Below, one piece after another: positions 28,967-37,908 of a stretch of 64,000 nucleotides of DNA. The notes below the pieces were generated by a model. It was given only the letters and a program-made list of their open reading frames with translations, searched no databases and had not been told where the DNA came from. Numbering within the stretch: the first letter of the stretch is position 1; each line of letters begins with the position of its first letter. The DNA comes from Allobosea sp. (GTDB taxonomy: Bacteria; Pseudomonadota; Alphaproteobacteria; Rhizobiales; Kaistiaceae), in assembly GCA_017307955.1 (NCBI GenBank), contig JAFKFV010000021.1, forward strand, positions 1-64,000, read 5' to 3'. The translations under genes and the position numbers were made by a program.

Positions 28967-28981
28967 CGAAAACGTTTGCGA
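28967..28981. promoter_or_regulatory. LacI-type operator O2
   Basis: CGAAAACGTTTGCGA shares the AAACGTTT core with O1 but is an imperfect palindrome. Its centre is 31 bp from the centre of O1, close to three helical turns, so both sites face the same side of the DNA and two repressor dimers could bind together. Confidence 0.75.
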
Positions 28982-29017
28982 TGCAGCAATCGATGTCTTG
29001 GGGAGGAGTGTTCCGAA

Positions 29018-30040
29018 ATGCAGCGTGCCGCGCTAATCGGCTGCGGAGCCATGAGTCGCGCCTGGTTCGAGGCCGCGAAGACGATCGACGGTCTTGAGAT
29101 CGTCGGTGTCGCCGATATCGACGCGGACCGCGCCGCTGCGCGCGCCACGGAATTCGGCCTCGGCGACGTCGTGATCGCGACCAGTATCGAGGACCTCCTC
29201 GCGAAGGCCGAGCCGGACATCCTGTTCGACGTCGTCGTGCCCGGCGCCCGGCATCATGTCGTTTCCGCCGCGCTCGCCGCCGGCTGCCATGTCCTGTCCG
29301 AAAAGCCGATGGCGGATTCGCTCGACCAGGCGCGCGACCTCGTCGCCCGCGCCCGCGCCGCCGACCGGTTGCATGTCGTCATTCAGAACCGCCGCTATCT
29401 TGCCGCGCCGCGCCGCATCCGCCGCCTGATCGCGAGCGGCGCCATCGGCGACGTGACGTCGATCCATTGCGACTTCTTCCTCGGGCCGCATTTCGGCGGC
29501 TTCCGCGAGGAGATGAATCATGTCCTGCTGCTCGACATGGCGATCCACACCTTCGACGCGGCGCGCTTCCTGGCCGGCGCCGAGCCGGAGGGCGTCTATT
29601 GCCGCGAGTGGGAGCCGAAGAACTCCTGGTACAAGCAGGGATCGTCGGCCGCCGCGATCTTCGAGTTCGGCGACGGCGTGATCTTCAACTATCGGGGTTC
29701 CTGGTGCGCCAACGGGCTCGGGACAAGTTGGGAGAGCGCCTGGCGCATCACCGGGACCAAGGGTTCGCTCGTCTGGGACGGGCATGACGATATCCGGGCC
29801 GAGATCGCGACCGGCGAGATCAAAGGCCTGTTCTCCGAGGTGGCCGCCGTCGAGATTCCTCCACTCGACGCGTCCGACAGGACAGGCGGCCACCTCGGCC
29901 TCGTTCAGGATTTCATCGCCGCCACGCGCGGCGGCCCGGTACCGGAGACGGTCGGCTCGCAGAATATCAAGAGCCTCGCGATGGTGTTCGGCGCCATCGA
30001 GAGCGCAACGTCAGGTCGCCGCGTCGAGATCAGCGTCTGA
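29018..30040 (+). CDS. Gfo/Idh/MocA family sugar oxidoreductase
   Basis: A 340-residue NAD(P)-dependent dehydrogenase. The N-terminal Rossmann domain has ALIGCGAMSRAWFEAA (residues 4-19) and VADIDADRAAARA. The family EKP motif is in HVLSEKPMADS (about 91-101), with Lys and the later His in HVLLLDMAIHTFD likely catalytic. The C-terminal part is the alpha/beta sheet domain. It probably oxidises or reduces a sugar or cyclitol taken up by the downstream transporter. GGGAGGAG lies 9 nt before the ATG. It is the first gene of the LacI-controlled operon. Confidence 0.9.
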   Translation: MQRAALIGCGAMSRAWFEAAKTIDGLEIVGVADIDADRAAARATEFGLGDVVIATSIEDLLAKAEPDILFDVVVPGARHHVVSAALAAGCHVLSEKPMADSLDQARDLVARARAADRLHVVIQNRRYLAAPRRIRRLIASGAIGDVTSIHCDFFLGPHFGGFREEMNHVLLLDMAIHTFDAARFLAGAEPEGVYCREWEPKNSWYKQGSSAAAIFEFGDGVIFNYRGSWCANGLGTSWESAWRITGTKGSLVWDGHDDIRAEIATGEIKGLFSEVAAVEIPPLDASDRTGGHLGLVQDFIAATRGGPVPETVGSQNIKSLAMVFGAIESATSGRRVEISV

Positions 30041-30079
30041 GGCGCCCTCGCCTCGCCGCTTCGCATGCCCAAGGAGACA

Positions 30080-30988
30080 ATGGTGAGCAATCCCGCCCTC
30101 GATATCCGCATCGGCACGATGGTGAAGGGCAATGCCCCCGATCCGGCCGCCTATGTCCGCCAGATCCTGCCGCTCGGCTTCGAGTCCATCGAGCCCTTCT
30201 TCTGGCAGACGATCGGCGACAAGGACATTCCCCGCCTCGCCGGCGAGCTGAAGGATGCGATCGGCGACCAGGACGTCGTGATCGACACGCTCGGCATGTT
30301 CGGCAACCCGCTCGAGGATACCGATCTCGACCGCCAGACGCTCGAGGGCTGGAAGACGCTGATCGACAACGCCCATCTCTTCGGCGCGAAGACCATCGCC
30401 GGCTTCACCGGCCGCCTGCGCGGCCGTCCGCTCGAGGAGAGCCTGCCGCGCTACAAGGAAGTCTTCGGCGAACTCGCCAAGCGTGCTGCCGACAAGGGCG
30501 TCCGGCTCGCCTTCGAGAACTGCGCCATGGACGGCAACTGGGCGAGCGGCGACTGGAACATCGCGCATAATCCGGATGCCTGGGAACTGATGTTCAACGA
30601 GACGCCGGACGACAATATCGGACTCGAATGGGAGCCGTGCCATCAGATGGTCTATCTGATCGACCCGATCCCGCAGATCCGCAAATGGGCGCCGAAGTTC
30701 TTCCACATCCACGGCAAGGACGCGACGATCCGCTGGGACGTGATCCGCGAAAACGGCATCTTCGGCAAGTACCCCTTCGTGCAGATGCGCTCGCCCGGCT
30801 TCGGCGACAGCGACTGGACCCGCATCATCAGCGAGCTGCGCCTCGCCGGCTACAAGGGCACGATCGATATCGAGGGCTGGCACGATCCGGTCTATCGCGA
30901 CGCGCTGGAAATGACCGGCCAGGTGCGCTCGCTCAACTTCCTGAAGGACGCGCGCGGCGGCGCCGCCTTCGTCCCGAATCCGAGCTGA
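30080..30988 (+). CDS. Sugar phosphate isomerase/epimerase-like TIM-barrel protein
   Basis: A 302-residue xylose-isomerase-like TIM barrel. Strand ends carry likely metal ligands: SIEPFFW, VVIDTLGMFGNP, GVRLAFENCAMDGNW (Glu), IGLEWEPCHQM (Glu, His), FFHIHGKDATI (His) and GTIDIEGWHDP (Glu). This fits a divalent-metal sugar isomerase or epimerase. AAGGAG at 30071-30076 is 3 nt before ATG 30080 and 6 nt before GTG 30083, so either may be used. It lies 39 nt after the oxidoreductase gene and probably acts on the same sugar. Confidence 0.85.
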   Translation: MVSNPALDIRIGTMVKGNAPDPAAYVRQILPLGFESIEPFFWQTIGDKDIPRLAGELKDAIGDQDVVIDTLGMFGNPLEDTDLDRQTLEGWKTLIDNAHLFGAKTIAGFTGRLRGRPLEESLPRYKEVFGELAKRAADKGVRLAFENCAMDGNWASGDWNIAHNPDAWELMFNETPDDNIGLEWEPCHQMVYLIDPIPQIRKWAPKFFHIHGKDATIRWDVIRENGIFGKYPFVQMRSPGFGDSDWTRIISELRLAGYKGTIDIEGWHDPVYRDALEMTGQVRSLNFLKDARGGAAFVPNPS

Positions 30989-30995
30989 CGATCTT

Positions 30996-31035
30996 CACGG
31001 GCGAAGAGCCCGTGCCGCCTCGCCGCCACGCGGCG
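30996..31035 (+). other. Double hairpin between isomerase and binding-protein genes
   Basis: CACGGGC (30996-31002), loop GAAGA, GCCCGTG (31008-31014), followed by CGCCGC (31021-31026), CAC, GCGGCG (31030-31035). Neither has a T tract. Paired stems just before a binding-protein gene could act as an RNA-processing or stability element or a partial terminator. Confidence 0.5.
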
Positions 31036-31105
31036 GGGCGACTGCCTGGAGGGGCGCCGATCCGACGGATCGACAAGACTGAATGACTGAACCGTGGAGG
31101 AGAGC

Positions 31106-32326
31106 ATGCGGAATATGAAACGTCTGTTGGCCGGCGCGCTGGCGCTTGCCGGTTCGACCGTCCTGGCATCGGCCGAGGAAGTGACGCTGAACGTCTGGAC
31201 GATCGATCGGGAAGAAGATCCCGGCTACATGTATGTGATGGCGAAGGAGTTCCAGAAGCTCCATCCCGAGGTCAAGTTCAACATCAAGCATGTCGAGTTC
31301 GCCGACTGGGCGAACGACATCACCCGCGCCGTCGCGACCGGCACGGCGCCGGACGTCGCTTATGTCGACAATCCGAACACGCCGTTCCTTTCCTCGAAGG
31401 GCGCGCTGCTCGATATCTCGCCCTATATCAAGGATTCGAAGGTCGTCGATCCCTCGAAGATCTTCCCGGGCCCCCTCTCGACCGTCACCTGGGACGGCAA
31501 GATCTATGGCCTGCCGCGCGGCTCGAACACGATCGCGCTCTACTACAACAAGGACATGTTCAAGGCCGCCGGGCTCGATCCCGACAAGCCGCCGCAGACC
31601 TGGGACGAACTCTACGAGACGGCCAAGAAGCTGACCGACCCGTCGAAGAACGTCTATGGGCTGGCCTTCTCCGCCAACGCGAACGAGGAAGGCACCTTCC
31701 AGTTCCTGCCGTGGATCCAGTCTGCCGGCGGCAATTTCGACAAGGTCAACGGCCCGGGCGCGGTCAAGGCCCTCGAGCTCTGGCAGAAGATCATCGACGA
31801 GAAGCTCGCCTCGCCGGACACCTTGATCCGCGGCCAGTATGACAGCTTCGCCACCTTCAACGCGCAGAACGCCGCCATGGCCATTTCCGGCCCGTGGGAG
31901 CTGCCGCGCATGTCGAAGGATGCCAAGTTCGACGTCGGGATCGCCCTGCTTCCGGTTCCCGAGCTCGGCGCCAAGCGCGCCTCGGCGCTCGGCGAAGGCA
32001 ACAATGTGATCTTCGCCAAGACCAAGCATCCCAAGGAGGCGTACGAGTATCTCGAATACATGTATTCGCAGATGCCGCGCGTCTGGAACGAGTTCGGCTT
32101 CGTCCCGTCCTATCCGGTCGAGGTCAAGGATCCGAAGTGGCCGGCGGAATATGCCGTCTTCGTCGAGTCGATGAAGTATGCCGCGGCCCGCGGCCCCTCG
32201 CCGGACTGGGCGAAGATCTCCAAGGCGATCTCGACCGCGATCCAGCAGGCGCTGACGCATCAGGCCGACGCCCAGACCGCGCTGAATACGGCGCAGACGA
32301 CGATCGAGGGTATCGTCAGCAAGTAA
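31106..32326 (+). CDS. Sugar ABC transporter substrate-binding protein, family 1
   Basis: A 406-residue periplasmic sugar-binding protein. The signal peptide is MRNMKRLLAGALALAGSTVL with probable cleavage at ASA-EEV. Family landmarks are VTLNVWTIDREEDP, AVATGTAPDVAYVDNPN, YGLPRGSNTIALYYNKDMFKAAGL, AAMAISGPWELPRM and ALGEGNNVIFAKTKHPKEAYEYL. GGAGG lies 5 nt before ATG 31106; GTG 31094 is less likely because it would include the ribosome site in the coding part. It is flanked by RNA hairpins on both sides, and the two permease genes follow. Confidence 0.92.
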   Translation: MRNMKRLLAGALALAGSTVLASAEEVTLNVWTIDREEDPGYMYVMAKEFQKLHPEVKFNIKHVEFADWANDITRAVATGTAPDVAYVDNPNTPFLSSKGALLDISPYIKDSKVVDPSKIFPGPLSTVTWDGKIYGLPRGSNTIALYYNKDMFKAAGLDPDKPPQTWDELYETAKKLTDPSKNVYGLAFSANANEEGTFQFLPWIQSAGGNFDKVNGPGAVKALELWQKIIDEKLASPDTLIRGQYDSFATFNAQNAAMAISGPWELPRMSKDAKFDVGIALLPVPELGAKRASALGEGNNVIFAKTKHPKEAYEYLEYMYSQMPRVWNEFGFVPSYPVEVKDPKWPAEYAVFVESMKYAAARGPSPDWAKISKAISTAIQQALTHQADAQTALNTAQTTIEGIVSK

Positions 32327-32332
32327 GTAGCC

Positions 32333-32360
32333 GGGCGGCGGGCCTTGCGCCCGGCCGCCC
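32333..32360 (+). other. Hairpin after the binding-protein gene
   Basis: GGGCGGC (32333-32339) pairs with GCCGCCC (32354-32360), with an inner GGG/CCC pair and one bulged G. There is no T tract. Stems of this kind after a binding-protein gene commonly protect its mRNA so that the binding protein outnumbers the permeases. Confidence 0.6.
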
Positions 32361-32438
32361 TGTCGATCGGGAGCGCCACGAGCCTTTCGGAGCGCGGCGC
32401 TCCTCGCCATCCCTCTGCTTATTCCGGAGACAGCGTTC

Positions 32439-33341
32439 ATGTCGGCCCTCTTCCGCGGCCTGCGCGACGGCCATGGTTTCGATGCACTGCTGGCACTGCT
32501 CGCGCTCGTCTATCTCCTTACGTTTTCGGCCTTCCCGCTGATCTACAACATCGTGATGTCGTTCCAGGAAGTGGACATGTTCAGCATGGCTGACCTGGTC
32601 CGCCCCTTTGTCGGCCTTGCGAACTACAAGGCGCTGTTCGCCTCCCCGGATTTCTGGCCGATCCTGCGCAACACGGCGCTGTTCGTGCTGCTCTCGATCG
32701 TGTTCCAGCTTGCGATCGGCTTCGGCCTCGCTCTCTTCATGCAGCAGGATTTCCCCGGCGCGACCTATCTGCGTGGACTGTTCCTCGCCGCATGGATCAT
32801 GCCCGCCCTGGTGGTCGGCGCTGTCTGGAAGTGGATTTTCGCCGGCGATTTCGGCGTCTTGAACTATTTCCTCTCCCAGCTCGGCCTCGTCGGAAGCAAG
32901 GTGTTCTGGCTCTCCGATCCCGCGATCTCGCTCTATTCGGTGACCATCGCGAATATCTGGCTCGGCATCCCCTTCAACATGATCCTGCTCTCGGTCGGCC
33001 TCGCCGGCATCCCGAAGGACATGTACGAGGCCGCGGCGCTCGACGGCGCCAATGCGCTGCAGCGCTTCTGGCACATGACGCTGCCGATGATGCGCTCCAC
33101 CCTCGGCGCCGTGATCTCGCTCGGCATCATCTTCACGCTGCAGCAGTTCGACCTCTTTGCCTCGCTGACGCAGGGCGGACCGGCCAACGCGTCCAACGTG
33201 GCGCAGTACTGGTCGTGGCAGCTCTCGTTCCAAACCTACGACATCGCATCGGGCAGCGCCGTTTCCTGCCTGATGCTCGGCTTCGTCATCGTCGTCGCCG
33301 TCATCTATGTCCGCTCCACGCGGCACGAACACCGCGCGTGA
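32439..33341 (+). CDS. Sugar ABC transporter permease (MalF type)
   Basis: A 300-residue inner-membrane permease with about six transmembrane helices. The EAA loop that contacts the ATPase is MYEAAALDGANALQRFWHMTLP (about residues 191-212). ANYKALFASPDFWPILRNTALFV precedes helix 2 as in MalF-type subunits. It pairs with the MalG-type permease that starts 11 nt after its stop. The gap to the binding-protein gene (112 nt) holds the hairpin at 32333-32360. Confidence 0.93.
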   Translation: MSALFRGLRDGHGFDALLALLALVYLLTFSAFPLIYNIVMSFQEVDMFSMADLVRPFVGLANYKALFASPDFWPILRNTALFVLLSIVFQLAIGFGLALFMQQDFPGATYLRGLFLAAWIMPALVVGAVWKWIFAGDFGVLNYFLSQLGLVGSKVFWLSDPAISLYSVTIANIWLGIPFNMILLSVGLAGIPKDMYEAAALDGANALQRFWHMTLPMMRSTLGAVISLGIIFTLQQFDLFASLTQGGPANASNVAQYWSWQLSFQTYDIASGSAVSCLMLGFVIVVAVIYVRSTRHEHRA

Positions 33342-33352
33342 GGGTCCCCATC

Positions 33353-34165
33353 ATGAAGCGCTACGCCCTGCTCGCCCTCGCCCTCATCTTCCTGGCGATC
33401 TACCTGTTCCCGCTCTACTGGATGTATCTGACGGCGCTCAAGCCGTCGTCGGAGACCTTCACCTATCCGCCGACCTTCTGGCCGCACCATCCGGAGTGGA
33501 ACTTCGCCAAGGTCTTCGTCGACAAGAAGATGGCGACCTATCTCTCCAACTCGCTGCTGATCGCGATCGGCACGACGGTGATCGTCGCGCTGTTCGGCAC
33601 AGGCTGCGCCTATGCGCTCTCGCGTGTCCGCAGCGTCTGGATGGACATCGTCCTCTTTCTCATCCTGATGATGCAGGTGCTGCCGTCTTCGCTGATGGCG
33701 ACACCGATCTTCGTCATCTTCAACCAGATCGGACTGATCGCGACACCCCGCACGGCCGTCGTGCTCGTGCAGGCCGCGAAGGTGCTGCCTCTCTACATCG
33801 TGCTGACGCGGACGTCGTTCATGCAGATTCCGAAGGAGCTTGAAGAGGCTGCGCGCGTCGACGGCGCCTCCCGGTTCGGTGCCTTCATGCGCATTGCCGT
33901 GCCGCTGGCACGCAACGGCATCCTTGTCACCTCGGTGCTGATCTTCCTGCAGTCCTTTGGCGAATATGTCTATTCGCGCTCGCTGATCTCGGAAGAGGCG
34001 CTGCAGACGGCAACCGTCGGCCTGATGAACTTCATGGGCCCGAACACCACCGACTGGAACGGCATCATGACCTATGCCGTGATCTATGTGACGCCGATCC
34101 TGTTCGTTTTCGTCCTGCTTCAGCGCAAGATCGTCAGCGGCCTGACGGCCGGGGCGTTGAAGTAG
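33353..34165 (+). CDS. Sugar ABC transporter permease (MalG type)
   Basis: A 270-residue permease with six predicted membrane helices. Its EAA loop is ELEEAARVDGASRFGAFMRIAVPLA (about residues 163-187). LALIFLAIYLFPLYWMYLTALKP at the N-terminus is typical of MalG subunits. ATG 33353 has GAGGGT 8 nt upstream; a GTG at 33338 overlapping the previous stop is an alternative. No ATPase gene follows, so the transporter must borrow a shared MsmK/UgpC-like ATPase. Its last 32 bp overlap the end of the converging DUF3833-like gene. Confidence 0.93.
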   Translation: MKRYALLALALIFLAIYLFPLYWMYLTALKPSSETFTYPPTFWPHHPEWNFAKVFVDKKMATYLSNSLLIAIGTTVIVALFGTGCAYALSRVRSVWMDIVLFLILMMQVLPSSLMATPIFVIFNQIGLIATPRTAVVLVQAAKVLPLYIVLTRTSFMQIPKELEEAARVDGASRFGAFMRIAVPLARNGILVTSVLIFLQSFGEYVYSRSLISEEALQTATVGLMNFMGPNTTDWNGIMTYAVIYVTPILFVFVLLQRKIVSGLTAGALK

Positions 34166-34700
34166 CGCCGCCCGCTTCCGGGATGAGATGCGTCTCGACC
34201 GTGCCGACCGGCAGGCCGAGGCGATGGATTGTGCCGCGCGAGAGCAGCGCGCCGCTGGCGAGGCGCGTGACGCGATCCTCGCAATGGAGGCGCAACGCGG
34301 TCAGCCGCCGCGCCGGCCGCATCCAGATGTCATAGGAAAGACGCACGGCCCCGCCCTCGATCCAGACCGTGGCGGGCGCCGCGAGATCCTGGCGCTCGCC
34401 GAGCCAGCGGCCGGGCGCGACGCGGTGGAACCGCCAGGTCCGGCGGTCGGTCTTGCCGTCGTCGAAGCGGAAGATCTGGTCGAGTTCGAAATCCCGTCCG
34501 CGATGGCGGCCGGTCGTCCAGACGAGGAAGCCGCGGTCGAGCCCGACGACGCCGCTCTTGATGCGGCCGCGCCCTATGGCGAGCCCCTCGAAGACCGTTT
34601 CGAAGAAGTCCGGCTTCGCCGATGGCAGCGGTGCGGCGCCGGCGAAGGCCGCGGGCGCTGACGCCGCGATGCCGAGAAGAAATCCCCTGCGATCGATCAT
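34134..34700 (-). CDS. DUF3833-like exported protein
   Basis: A 188-residue protein with a Tat-like signal (MIDRRGFLLGIAASAPAAFAG, twin arginine at residues 4-5). The mature part, FFETVFEGLAIGRGRIKSGVVG, then FELDQIFRFDDGKTDRRTWRFHRVAPGRWLGE and VRLSYDIWM, matches the general pattern of DUF3833 proteins, which look like small beta-barrel or lipocalin-like folds. Function is unknown. It overlaps the converging permease gene by 32 bp at the 3' end. Confidence 0.72.
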   Translation of the reverse strand: MIDRRGFLLGIAASAPAAFAGAAPLPSAKPDFFETVFEGLAIGRGRIKSGVVGLDRGFLVWTTGRHRGRDFELDQIFRFDDGKTDRRTWRFHRVAPGRWLGERQDLAAPATVWIEGGAVRLSYDIWMRPARRLTALRLHCEDRVTRLASGALLSRGTIHRLGLPVGTVETHLIPEAGGATSTPRPSGR

Positions 34701-34770
34701 GCCGGCGTCACCTCTGCCAGAACGGCCGACAGCCGCGCCGCATCGGCGCGCCGGATAGGGCGGGCGCGTC

Positions 34771-35238
34771 TCAGGCGGCGTTCGAGGCCGTGGCGCCGCC
34801 GGTCAGCACCGCATAGAGCGCCGTCTGGTCGGCGGAGGCCCGCAGCTTGGCGGCGAGGCCCGGCTCCCGCAGCAGCCGGGCGATGCGGGCCAGCGCCTTC
34901 AGATGGTCGGCGCCGGCGCTCTCGGGCGCCAGCAGCAGGAAAACGAGATCGACCGGCTGGTCGTCCAGCGATTCGAAATCGATGGGCTTGGCGAGGCGCG
35001 CGAACACGCCATGGATGCGCTTCAGCGCGCGAATCTTGCCGTGCGGGATGGCGATGCCGTTGCCGACACCGGTGGAGCCGAGGCGCTCACGCTGCAGCAA
35101 GGTGTCGAAGATCTGGCGCTCGTCCAGTCCCGTCTGGCGGGCGGCACGCTCCGCAAGCTCCTGAAGAGCCTGCTTCTTGCCGTTCGCTTTCAGCGCCGGA
35201 ATGATCGAGTCCGGGCTGATGAGATCGCTAAGGTCCAT
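34771..35238 (-). CDS. ptsN: Nitrogen-regulatory PTS EIIA protein
   Basis: A 155-residue EIIA-Ntr, the last phosphate carrier of the nitrogen phosphotransferase system, which regulates potassium transport and sigma-54-linked functions. The phosphorylated His is in GNGIAIPHGKIRALKRI (near residue 66). DLSDLISPDSIIPALKA at the start and VDLVFLLLAPESAGADHLKALARIARLL are standard. ATG 35238 opens the conserved domain. It lies 98 nt downstream of hpf in the rpoN-hpf-ptsN order common in proteobacteria. Confidence 0.93.
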   Translation of the reverse strand: MDLSDLISPDSIIPALKANGKKQALQELAERAARQTGLDERQIFDTLLQRERLGSTGVGNGIAIPHGKIRALKRIHGVFARLAKPIDFESLDDQPVDLVFLLLAPESAGADHLKALARIARLLREPGLAAKLRASADQTALYAVLTGGATASNAA

Positions 35239-35336
35239 GGCTTGGTTCAAATTGCCTCGTTCGAGCCAGTCCGAAACCCGCCTTGCCGGCGCGCTGCCAG
35301 GAGCGCGCCGGGCAGTGGATGGCAGTCTAGGCGGAA

Positions 35337-35927
35337 TTACTGACGGACGGAATCCCCCTTGCCGGCCTGGGCCGGATCGATCCACCCGATATTGCCGTCG
35401 CGGCGGCGATAGACGATGTTGACGCCGCCATGGCCGGCATGCCGGAAGACGACGACCGGCGCATCGGCGAGGTCCATCGCCATCACAGCGCCGGACACCG
35501 ACATCGTGCGGAGCGCCTGCGTCTCCTCGGCGATGACCATCGGGCTGTAGTCGACCGCGAGTTCCTCTTCGGAATCGGGCGTCGCTGCAAGCACGACATA
35601 GCTCGCATCGGGTTCGGCGACGCGGCTCTCGTGGTGGTGTTCCTTCAGCCGGCGCTTGTAGCGGCGCAGCTGCTTCTCCATGCGGTCGGCGGCCTGCTCG
35701 AAGGTCGGGTAGACCTCATGCCCCCGGCCCTCGGCCTTGAGGATGAGGCCGCTGTCGAGATGCAGCGCGCAATCGACGCGATAGCCGGCGCCGTCGCGCT
35801 CCAGCACGACACGGCCCGAATGCCCGCCATCGAAATATTTGGCCACGACGGCGTTGACCCGGTCCTCGACATGCGAGCGATAGGAATCGCTGATCTCGAT
35901 ATGCTTGCCGGAAATGCGCAGAGACAT
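35337..35927 (-). CDS. hpf: Ribosome hibernation promoting factor, long form
   Basis: A 196-residue long HPF. The N-terminal S30AE domain (about 1-100; SLRISGKHIEISDSYRSHVEDRV, then YPTFEQAADRMEKQLRRYKRRLKEH) binds the ribosomal A/P site region. The C-terminal domain (about 135-196; MSVSGAVMAMDLADAPVVVFRHA, then NIVYRRRDGNIGWIDP) drives 100S dimer formation. It sits between rpoN and ptsN. The upstream gap 35928-36210 (283 nt) holds no gene and no obvious sigma-54 promoter. Confidence 0.94.
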   Translation of the reverse strand: MSLRISGKHIEISDSYRSHVEDRVNAVVAKYFDGGHSGRVVLERDGAGYRVDCALHLDSGLILKAEGRGHEVYPTFEQAADRMEKQLRRYKRRLKEHHHESRVAEPDASYVVLAATPDSEEELAVDYSPMVIAEETQALRTMSVSGAVMAMDLADAPVVVFRHAGHGGVNIVYRRRDGNIGWIDPAQAGKGDSVRQ

Positions 35928-36210
35928 GGAGAACGTACCCTTTCGACGACGTTGCGATCCGGGACCCGGTTCGCTGGTCGAGCCAAAGCCCCGTCGGGCA
36001 CGTCGCCGGTCACGTATCCTGGGCCTTCCCTTCGGTCGCCGGAGTTCCGCTCCGGTCGCAAGGCCAAGGACGCCGTCTGGCGCCGCGCCCTTCTAGTGAC
36101 GGCCGGTTCCGAAGTCAAGGAACGGCGGTCCCGGCCATCATCCTCTCAAGCTGGGCATCCGTCGAGGGCCCGGCAAGGGGACGGTGAATGAAGGGCACAG
36201 GGAGCGGTGC

Positions 36211-37833
36211 TCAGCGGTTGGCGGAAAGCTCGGCCTGCTTCTCGCGGCGGCGTTGGACCGAGGAGGGAATGCGCAGTGCTTCCCGGTACTTGGCGACCGT
36301 CCGGCGCGCGATGTCGATGCCGGCGTCGCGCAGGAGCTTCACCAGCGTGTCGTCGCTCAGCACATCGTCGGCGCTCTCGGCATCGATCAGGGTGCGGATG
36401 CGGTGACGGACGGATTCGGCCGAATGCGCTTCGCCGCCTTCGGACGAGGCGATCGCCGAGGTGAAGAAGTATTTCAGCTCGAAGATGCCGCGCGAGGTCG
36501 CCATGTATTTGTTGGAGGTGACGCGCGAGACGGTCGACTCGTGCATGCCGATCGCCTCGGCCACGGTCTTCAGATTGAGCGGACGCAGATGCCGCACGCC
36601 ATGCGTCAGGAAGCCGTCCTGCTGGCGGACGATTTCGGTGGCGACCTTCAGGATCGTCTTGGCGCGCTGATCGAGGCTCTTCACCAGCCAGTTGGCGGTC
36701 TGCAGGCACTCGGCCAGATAGGCGCGCTCGGTATCCGGCCGGCTGCCGCGCGGCACGCTGGCGAGATAGCTGTTGTTGACGAGCACCCGCGGCAGTGTCT
36801 CGGTGTTGAGTTCGATGAGCCAGCTGCCGTCCGGGGCCGCCCGCACCATCACGTCCGGCACGATCGGCTGCACCGGCGCCGAGCCGAACGAAGCGCCGGG
36901 CTTCGGATCGAGCGCGCGCAATTCGGCGAGCATGTCGACGATATCGTCCTCGTTGCAGCCGCAGACGCGCTTCAGGGCGGCGAAATCGCGGCGCGCGACG
37001 AGGTCGAGATGATCGAGCAGTGCCTTGATCGCCGGATCGAGCCGGTTCTTCTCGGCAAGCTGCAGCGCCAAGCATTCGGAAAGGTCGCGGGCGCAGATGC
37101 CAGTCGGCTCGAAGCCCTGCAGCGTCGCCAGCACCTCCTCGACCAGCGCCATCGGGGCGCCCAGCCGCTCGGCGAGGGCCGAAAGATCGGCGCGGATATA
37201 GCCGGCCTCGTCGACCTCGTCGATCAGCGCATGGCCGATGATGAGGCGCGTCGGGTCGGTGACGGCGAGGCCGAGCTGGTCGGCGAGATGGTCGGCGAGC
37301 GACTTCTCGCCGGCCACGAAGGCTTCGAGATTGTAGTCCTCGCAGCTCGCTTGCTGGCGGCCGGGCTGGCTCGCCCAGGGATCGAAGGCCGGCTGCGGCG
37401 AGGGATCGCCGCCGGCATGGCCGTGATCGTCCGGAAACACGTTGGAAAGGTCAGCGTCGAGCCGGTCGCCGATCGCATCGGCCGAGGTTTCGAGCCGCGT
37501 CTCGAGCCAGTCGCTGCCAGCGCCGGCCTCGGACCAGTCACCGGCTTCGCCGCTATCCCCGTCGCGCTCGCCGGAGAAGCCTTCCGTCGACCCGGCACCG
37601 TCCTCGCCTGAAAAGCCGTCGCTCTCGATCGAGGCCTTGCCCGGACCCGCGACGATATCGTCGCCGTCCTCGCGCTCGTCACGCTCCAGGAGCGGATTGC
37701 GCTCGAGTTCGGCCTCGACATAGCTGATGAGATCGAGATTGGAGAGCTGGAGCAGCTTGATGGCCTGCATCAGCTGCGGCGTCATCACCAGCGACTGGGT
37801 CTGCCGGAACTCCAGCTTCGGGGAAAGCGACAT
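36211..37833 (-). CDS. rpoN: RNA polymerase sigma-54 factor
   Basis: A 540-residue sigma-54. Region I, the activator-responsive Gln/Leu-rich part, is KLEFRQTQSLVMTPQLMQAIKLLQLS (residues 6-31). An acidic region II covers about 50-160 with DEREDGDD and repeated Gly/Asp. The core-binding part includes TGICARDLSECLALQLAEKNRLDP. The helix-turn-helix and RpoN box ARRTVAKYREAL (near residue 515) complete DNA binding at -12/-24. The adjacent hpf and ptsN order is conserved. ATG 37833 starts the usual MSLSPKLE. Confidence 0.95.
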   Translation of the reverse strand: MSLSPKLEFRQTQSLVMTPQLMQAIKLLQLSNLDLISYVEAELERNPLLERDEREDGDDIVAGPGKASIESDGFSGEDGAGSTEGFSGERDGDSGEAGDWSEAGAGSDWLETRLETSADAIGDRLDADLSNVFPDDHGHAGGDPSPQPAFDPWASQPGRQQASCEDYNLEAFVAGEKSLADHLADQLGLAVTDPTRLIIGHALIDEVDEAGYIRADLSALAERLGAPMALVEEVLATLQGFEPTGICARDLSECLALQLAEKNRLDPAIKALLDHLDLVARRDFAALKRVCGCNEDDIVDMLAELRALDPKPGASFGSAPVQPIVPDVMVRAAPDGSWLIELNTETLPRVLVNNSYLASVPRGSRPDTERAYLAECLQTANWLVKSLDQRAKTILKVATEIVRQQDGFLTHGVRHLRPLNLKTVAEAIGMHESTVSRVTSNKYMATSRGIFELKYFFTSAIASSEGGEAHSAESVRHRIRTLIDAESADDVLSDDTLVKLLRDAGIDIARRTVAKYREALRIPSSVQRRREKQAELSANR

Positions 37834-37908
37834 GAAAACGCGGCGACCTCGGGAACTGGTCCAACTCTTGCTTGCCTAGTCCTTTTGGTAGCGCAAGCCG
37901 CGTCGTCA

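Noticed and set aside
35928..36210. Sigma-54 promoter before hpf
   Set aside because: No GG-N10-GC pair with proper -24/-12 context was found on the minus strand.
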